Origin: Lineus longissimus
Lineage: Eukaryota > Nemertea > Pilidiophora > Heteronemertea > Lineidae
Reading direction: 5' to 3'
Length of the DNA: 64,000 nt
Assembly (NCBI RefSeq): GCF_910592395.1
Contig: NC_088310.1
Location: 18,609,501 to 18,673,500, forward strand
Of the stretch, positions 57,134 through 64,000 are shown in pieces (position 1 is the first letter of the stretch; every line of letters begins with the position of its first letter). Made by a program: the position numbers and the translations under genes. The notes beneath the pieces are model-generated. The model saw nothing but the letters and a program-made list of their open reading frames with translations. It did not search any database and was not told the DNA's origin.

Positions 57134-60100
57134 CATCATCATTAAATCAGCGCTTGAAAAGCAACAAGATGTGATTTGAAATTGAGAAAGTTAATCGCGT
57201 CATCGTTTTCTTGAGATTAGATCAAAGTCTCATTGCAAGGGAAATCGACTTTAACTGATACATATCAGTCTTAACTTGTCATGTCCGTGTGTCAGCTTAA
57301 ATTGGATGTCACTGTCATAATTTTTCTGATGGTCGAGTGTGCTAGTTTTAATACACAGTCAGATTTGGTGAAATAGACTTTTTTCGTAATCGCAATTCAA
57401 ATTTCAAACAGTTCAGACAAAACAAGCCGTTGCTCCGTAATCTTGGTATGCGACACTAGGATAGGCCTTTATAACATACTTATATCAATTTAACTGCATT
57501 TCGTTTTTCATCTTTTTTCATCCTTGGGCTTTCTAAATCTATGACCTTTAACATGCAGTTCATAATTTTGCAGGTAAAGGATCAGCCCTTTTCTTATTGC
57601 TGCACAAATTTCAATTAGCGTTTAGTCGAGCCAGTTCTGTTTCTCCAGGTATCAGACAGGTCCCATGGAATAACAGGAAAAATAGGGGCTTTTTTGGAAA
57701 TTTCATCGAGTATCGATTTTTATCAAGCAACAACATCGATTTCAGATTCTCAAGCCCTGGGAAATTATTGTTGATGACAATTCAAAAAATACTATAGCCC
57801 CCGGAACTAAACTGCCGAAATGATATCACCTATTTTTTGTTTCTGTGAGGAGTAATCCACACAGAACGTGAGCTTTGTATAACAACGGTAGTATAATCGG
57901 TGTCGCCACTCCTATCGACCTTTTGCTTAATGTAGAGGCACTTTCGCATCCAAGGATTTTTCGGTCGACCCTGAGTCCTGAGACAGTTACAACAGCATTT
58001 TCAAACCAATTGGAACGAGCACATTGATTGATAGATTGACGACTGGAACATATAATGTCTCTTCGCTTCCGATGTTATTAAACCCAACATCATATACAAG
58101 TAGACAATGGATATACGTCCTCTAAGTGCTAGTCGAAATTTGAGAGGGAAACCTTTTATTACAATAAGTGGATTTCGTTTATCTGTAACTGTAACGTCTA
58201 TCTGTAAATTGCCTTTCTTCCTGAGAGCCGTTGGAGCATGATGTTTAAACTGCTTCCGCCTATACGGTCGCATCGATTATACCTCCAGTTTTAATCAACT
58301 CTATCGCCTTGGTAAAACGAGCGGAGATGTTCCGACACTGAATTGAAATGGTTTCCTGCAACTCTAACGGTACAACGGTAAACAAATTAGGAAGCGGTAA
58401 AAAGTTGCTATTCTATTCATAAGTTGTTGGTAACAAAGTAGGATGCCGCCAAGAAGCTGCCTGTTTACCTCTAAATTTGTTTGTTTTCATCATTGGTTAT
58501 TTGATAATTTTATCACGTGTGTCTGCACATCACTTGACACATCCCGAGCTTGAGCGTTCGTTCAACGCAAAGAAATTGCGCTGGCAATTTATTTGCATGC
58601 TTTCGGATTTGATAAGGCTGGTTAAAATTTCTGATATGATTAATTAAATTTTTGATAAGGATAAACTCAATTTTTGGATAGCTGATTTCAGTGGAAACCG
58701 ATGAGGACGGTTTTTGCCTTCATGGATTATATTCTCTCAGCGTGTACGAAAAAACCCTAGTCTTGTGATAATTAAAACCAAGATTGTAAGTAAAAGAATA
58801 TCCATCAACAAGCTAGGGGGGACGATATTTAATGACTACCCGTAAAATACTACATGATTTGCTTCTGGCTGCGGCTGCTACTCGTTCGTCTATAAGAACA
58901 AAAAAGCTGTTTCGGGTAATAAATCATTTTCAAAATGATGACGATGGGCTAGGATGCCGTTGGCTTAACTATTGCAACAAGATTGATACCAAAGAGTTCA
59001 ATGCAATAAAGACAACGGAGAAATAAGTCACTTTCTTTCTACGAAAAGACTTATATTCTAACAAAAGAGGCCGTTTGCATTTGTTCTGCGTAGAAACCAT
59101 TACATGGCGACTGATTTAGACGTTTTTGGGTAGTTGCATCTTTTTCTGTTTCTGCAATCCAAAGAGCGTGAATTCTTTTTCTGCATGTTAATTAAAACTC
59201 GTGACTCGCACAGTAACAAATTCCACGCTAGTGGAAAATACTCTGTGAGCAACAAATAAGCAGATTTGATCGTTTGTAGCACGACCATCGAAGGACCTCA
59301 ACATTTCACGCACTTCGTGAAGGAGGTTGCTCGTGCTTTGTCGTAAAGGAGGTTGCTCGTTCTATTTTGAGCAAATAGATCCGAGTGGAGGTTCTCAATG
59401 GCGAAAAACCTGGGTCGAAAAGGCTTATGTTGCAACTGCTGGCGACAAAAACTGTACTTCCTTTGATAAGGGTTTCCAATGACATGCCTCATTTTCAATG
59501 TCTGTACGGCAATGATTTTTTTTAATACATTGCATCATAGCTTTAATCGTCGCGCACTGTCACTGCTCATCATAAGTGTACTGCTAGTTTCCTTCTGTAT
59601 AGCATGCCAACCAAGGAGTTGAAAGTTGGAAAGTTAGAATGCGTGGTGACAGAGCCACTTTATTCTCATGTTATGGTAATGTCAAAAGGGCAAAGTCGCA
59701 AAGATGTCGTTTTACCCGCTCTCTGATCAAGTTAGGTCGATTGCCTAGGGACGTCGACACAGACGGACGCCACACCTGCCTTATTCACATATGGCACCAC
59801 TATCATAACCAAGGGATTCGATTGTGTGCCTTACAAAATTATCAATTTGTCGCCAGACAATATCATTATATTATAGTATTTCATTATGGCAGACGCTAAC
59901 GCACCATCGCTTCATCTTTAGTGCAATTTATCATCAACCCTAAGTGAATTGACCATGGAAAACCCTAAAAATTGCCTGCCCCAAAGCTCCATTAAAATTC
60001 ATCCACAATTACGGACAGTGCACCAGGGGCCGGCATTTAAAGGACAACACATCCAGTCCCCACACCTCTTCATAGTGGTGCCTCTCAAATAATCCATTGT

Positions 60101-63100
60101 CTTTTCTAGCGGTTACAAGACGCTTCGCAGCCACACGCGCCAATTTTGACTAGCCGTTTAGAGTAAGTTTATGCCGGTTGCGATTGCGACAACTCGAGTG
60201 TATAGGCATCGCTTTGTCATCTTACGCAGCACCGCACCGAAACAACACAAAAATCGCACCGCGCGTAGTGAAATTCTTGCGAAATCACACCAGGTCGTCT
60301 CGTAACAGTGTAAATCTACATTTATCACCTGTATCTAAATGGTGGCTACAGATGCCATAAAGATGGTCAAGATTTCGTCGACGTGGTAGTTATCTCCGAT
60401 GTTTGTCACACGAGGGGAGAATTTGATTATTCCCACCCCTTACCAATGTTAAATCAAATTAGAAAGTTCTGTGGACAGTTCACGCTGCTGATTACACTCG
60501 AGCATTCAAATGCGTTATCTTGTATCGTCAGTTATTCATGCGTCTGTTTTATCAGTACTCGAGTTGAAGGGGTCAGAGGTATGAGGGTTCGTGAGGAGAT
60601 ACAAGGATCAGGAAAGTACAACACGTACGAGTGTGGTTAACGAAATCTCAATTTAACAAAAGTACAAGACATCATTCCATTCAGCGCGCAAATACAGTTC
60701 AGTCCACGCCTGAAACACGCCGGTGGGGCAGAAGTGCTTACAGATTCCTCACCGAATATAAACTAGCACAATGTAATTCAAACATGGATTCCAACAAAAA
60801 AGAGGCAACGTTTGCTTAAACTAACAACTAGTCACCGAGGAGGAGGTTTTCTCGGACAACACAGCCGAATTGCTTCGATGTCGATCTGTTGATTACTTAT
60901 ATTTATGGACGAATTGGCGTCCAAATACCACGGTTTGCCATAAGTGGTAGATGCATATGATAGACTCCCTTTCTATAGGAATTGCACTCAATTACATCAC
61001 TCTCAAGGCTTTGAAATCTGAAACCTCAGACGATTTTCCGTACTTCTTGCCTCAGAGTGGCTGGCGCCTTTTTTATTACCGGTGAAATGAGGAATGATGG
61101 CGCAGTGGTTGGTATCAATTCCAGGAATCTTATAAACGCATTAGGTAATCTGAAATATATTCAGACAGATGTTTAGTATACCGCCGGTTTGTTCTTATCT
61201 CCGGTCGCAGTATAAGCTATTTCCCTTGATCACCGTGGGAGATCGACATCCGTCTGTCGACAAGAAGTCGCAGGAAAGTCCATTATTGTTTCGTGGACGT
61301 ATTAGTGGACATTATGTTCTGCAACCCTTCCGAAGAGCTACGAACAAGTGTGTAGATGTATCTCATCGATGATGGTTTTTAAGATTTATGACACTGCTCG
61401 ATTTTCGAGTTTACACCGCTTGATTTTCCCGAGTTAATTTACTCGTAAATCGCTCGTAAATCGAACTACGCCAGACACGGCTCGGAAATGAGGCCGCAGT
61501 CGATTCTGCGGGTGTGATCGAAGGGTAAAACGTCACCAATTGGCGACAACTCGAAAGGCTTGACTAGTAAGGGGAGTAAGCGAATGGTGCACGCAAAGGC
61601 AACCTTGAAACCAGACTATCGGTAGTGGATTCATTGGTTTTCGTAAGAATAGTACAATCGAGCACTCAATACGAACAATAATGTTATCATGGGTTACTAA
61701 TTGGGCGCCAAATTGGGTTCATGTTACCTTATTTGATTCGTCTCACGCGGCTCGCCACATGCCCGAAGGTGCCGCAGCCACAGGTGTTTACATTGCCTTC
61801 AAGCTGAAACTATAGCAACTCCTTTTTTCCAATCTTGGGAACACTATAGAACTCTTTCAGATACCAATAATATCGGACAAGACATTGTTCGCAGGCCATG
61901 CAGACAAAATGTGACATACCCTCCGAGTAATGCGTGGTGTTTCTTAGATTAGCGAAATAGAGTAAACTGTTGCTTCGTTCATTTCTTCAAAAGTGTAACC
62001 AACTGCCAATCAATTCATTTTCATTGTTGGTCCCCTTTTTTAGGCTTCTTCAATCTTAACGATAGATCGACAGATTTTCAGAAGCTCAGACACCTTTATT
62101 TCCAGAAGAGTGTAGTGTTCCAGTCTCTGGGCGGCCTCTTGCAGTGCTTTCGCTTTCACCTTGAAGTTACTGGAGCATCTTCCCGCTGGTTCGGTATGGT
62201 AATCACAATATACATTGACGTTGGAAGTGACCCCGGCATGTCAGCCGTCAAAATGTCAGAGAGCGAAACATCTGCCGCGCGCCCCTGATGACCAACCAGT
62301 CCCATATGGTAAATCCACATTTAGCTTAGACGCGATATTAAACATTTATATGCTCCATGGTGAGCAAAAGGTGGTCAATTATATAATTCATTTAGTCTGG
62401 ATCACTTCTTAAGCACTGGTTGATTTCGATTTCCCATTGCCACAGGACGGATACATGAAATGTAGTCCTTAGGTTGAATATCAATATTTGAACAATCCGT
62501 ATCAATATCGAAAGCTTATTTGATTAGGAATCCGATTCTGAATCTCGGTATGCTTTTTCGTGTCTCTGAATGCGTCTGGCTATCTTAACATGCTTAAGAT
62601 CGGTTTCCACTTGAGTACTTTCCTGCGAGAAAAACCAGTATCGGCCCGAGTGGTTATTTGGTAATTCAACTACCCGCTATCGTGGTAAGTGGTGAAAAAA
62701 GCGGCTTATCCTAAAAAGCATTGGATCAGTGATATTGGTACCTTTGCTGCTAGCAGAAGAAGTGCACTACTTGCGGCCCTTTCATGCGTTCGAAACAGTA
62801 CAGTCCTTTTCTGTGATGCTGTAACCAATGATCCATTGGGGAGACCAGTTTAACAATTTTTTACGTCAAATAGGTGATAACCATACTGAACTTCCGGCGG
62901 TAATGCCTCAGAGAATCGCAAAATATCATGCGACTCATCAGCCAAGTTATTAAACCAAGAAGCGAATACTCTTCGTATTGATCCCCTCCGGAGATAGCTA
63001 CAACTTCCCCAAGAACATGCTCACAGTTCGTGCTATGCTGCGCATGACACCATGTGACCATGTTTACCCGAGAGTTGACCATTTACACGACACTATCATT

Positions 63101-63635
63101 GCCGTTTCCTGCCAAGCTTGTAAACAAATCACTTCCTTTGCATGCATTGCCAATCCGTCTTAGTTTGTGGTATAATTGGCTTGCTGTCATTAAGAGTACT
63201 TCTATATCAGCACGAATCTGTCTGATAAATAGCTAACGGAATCATATGTCGTGCTAAGTAAGTCGGTAACCAGAGACAGCAAATTGAAGGAAATTGCACT
63301 TTTCGGATTCTGTACCTCGGTAGGCGCTTTATGATAGGCAATGAATTACTTCCCAAGGACTAAAGGGTATCATGGCTTGCGCAATGCGCGCTTCTCGCTG
63401 GCGTAGAGGTAAGGGAATTCGCGTGACGGCCCAGACGAAACCGCCGCAACCGTATATTCCCAAGGTACAGTCCAATGACTGTGTAGTATCACGGGCTGTA
63501 GAAAGAACAGACAGGTCTTGGCAGCAGTCCTTTCCGTCCTTCTATCTACCGGCTGAGGAAGTATCTCATGATTTCATACCATGTGCAGCTCTTCAATTAG
63601 ATACAACTAAAGTTTGCTACTGCGCCCACCGCCTA
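57134..63635. other. 6.5 kb, no supported gene
   Basis: Holds fragments of MITE family 5 (CAACCCTTCCGAAGAGCTAC near 61323) and of family 1 (inverse of CTCTTCTGGAAATAAAGG near 62085-62112), and a 15-bp direct repeat AAGGAGGTTGCTCGT at 59320 and 59346. The plus ORF at 63372-63644 (90 codons) is composition-wise plausible but unrecognised, and its last few codons enter the MITE. Other ORFs are short. Confidence 0.4.
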
Positions 63636-63807
63636 CCGGTGTAAAAGTAAAAAGTGTCCCCCCTGGAAAAAGTGTCCGGGCCTATTGTATTCTGACAGAT
63701 TATGGCATATGGTTCTATAGAGGCAATGACCGTCAATAGCTCAGCGCATAATAGAATCCTTTGTTCCCGGACATTTTATCCTAGGACATTTTAAACTTCT
63801 ACACCGG
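63636..63807. mobile_element. MITE family 4, best copy (172 bp)
   Basis: CCGGTGTAAAAGTAAAAAGT at the left matches the inverse of the right end (CCGGTGTAGAAGTTTAAAAT when read on the other strand). Inside, both arms repeat GTGTCCGGG or TGTCCGGG. The interior TCAATAGCTC and AATCCTTTGT blocks are shared with 27225-27370. Non-coding. Confidence 0.8.
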
Positions 63808-64000
63808 CATACATTTCTTTCATGAAAATAGAAAAAACTCAAATTATACATGGTACATCTACGTTAAGTAGGTCTGATAAGACTTAATCATGATGTCAAA
63901 TGCTATACGTGTTTTGGAGCCTTATGTTTTTGCCCTAAGCCGACTCAAAGATAGTTTTGGTGATTAACGCACGTTGCGCATCTTAAAAAGCTCAACTAAG
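63808..64000. other. Right flank, nothing identified
   Basis: AT-rich sequence without an ORF, repeat or RNA signal that I can support. Confidence 0.5.

Overview
The window reads as non-coding-rich animal nuclear DNA. It is AT-rich, has no operon-like gene packing and no long open reading frames (the longest is 162 codons). It carries splice-acceptor and polyadenylation signals, tRNA-derived short elements, a fragment of a non-LTR retrotransposon, and at least eight families of short non-autonomous DNA transposons (MITEs). The motif ACATGTA recurs throughout. A marine invertebrate is my best guess, but the phylum cannot be fixed from what I can see.

Only one protein gene is convincing. On the minus strand at 10718-11029 lies a 103-residue secreted precursor with a signal peptide, eight cysteines and a Lys-Arg site before a short acidic tail. 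Its start codon directly follows a strong 3' splice site. Six of its cysteines are spaced almost as in eclosion hormone (EH), the arthropod ecdysis neuropeptide, so I call it an EH-like cystine-rich neuropeptide or hormone precursor. Its 3' flank has two AATAAA signals and, just beyond them, a 114-bp tandem duplication that carries a hairpin.

Layout. 0-9 kb: 61-bp triplicate repeat, MITEs, a possible TATA promoter at 7.5 kb, tRNA-like relic. 9.5-11 kb: duplicated hairpin unit and the EH-like gene. 13-20 kb: tRNA-derived SINE with a (GTT)n tail, hairpins, an 815-bp Tc1/mariner-type element with 194-bp terminal inverted repeats (TIRs), and the first copy of a ~440-bp MITE. 21-26 kb: 3' end of a LINE, two MITEs, and two AT-rich tandem-repeat blocks. 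26-36 kb: compound microsatellite, minisatellite, and a near-perfect 187-bp hairpin transposon. 36-45 kb: tRNA-Met-like relic, MITEs, a few exon-like open frames, and a foldback element built on TTACGA hexamers. 45-64 kb: mostly featureless DNA with a few weak exon candidates, one MITE carrying CRE/E-box/TATA motifs, and a further MITE at the right end.

Several short open frames with plausible splice sites are listed as low-confidence exon candidates. None matches a family I recognise, and chance ORFs of 60-130 codons are expected in 64 kb, so they need transcript support. The most interesting material is the EH-like gene and the structured repeats.
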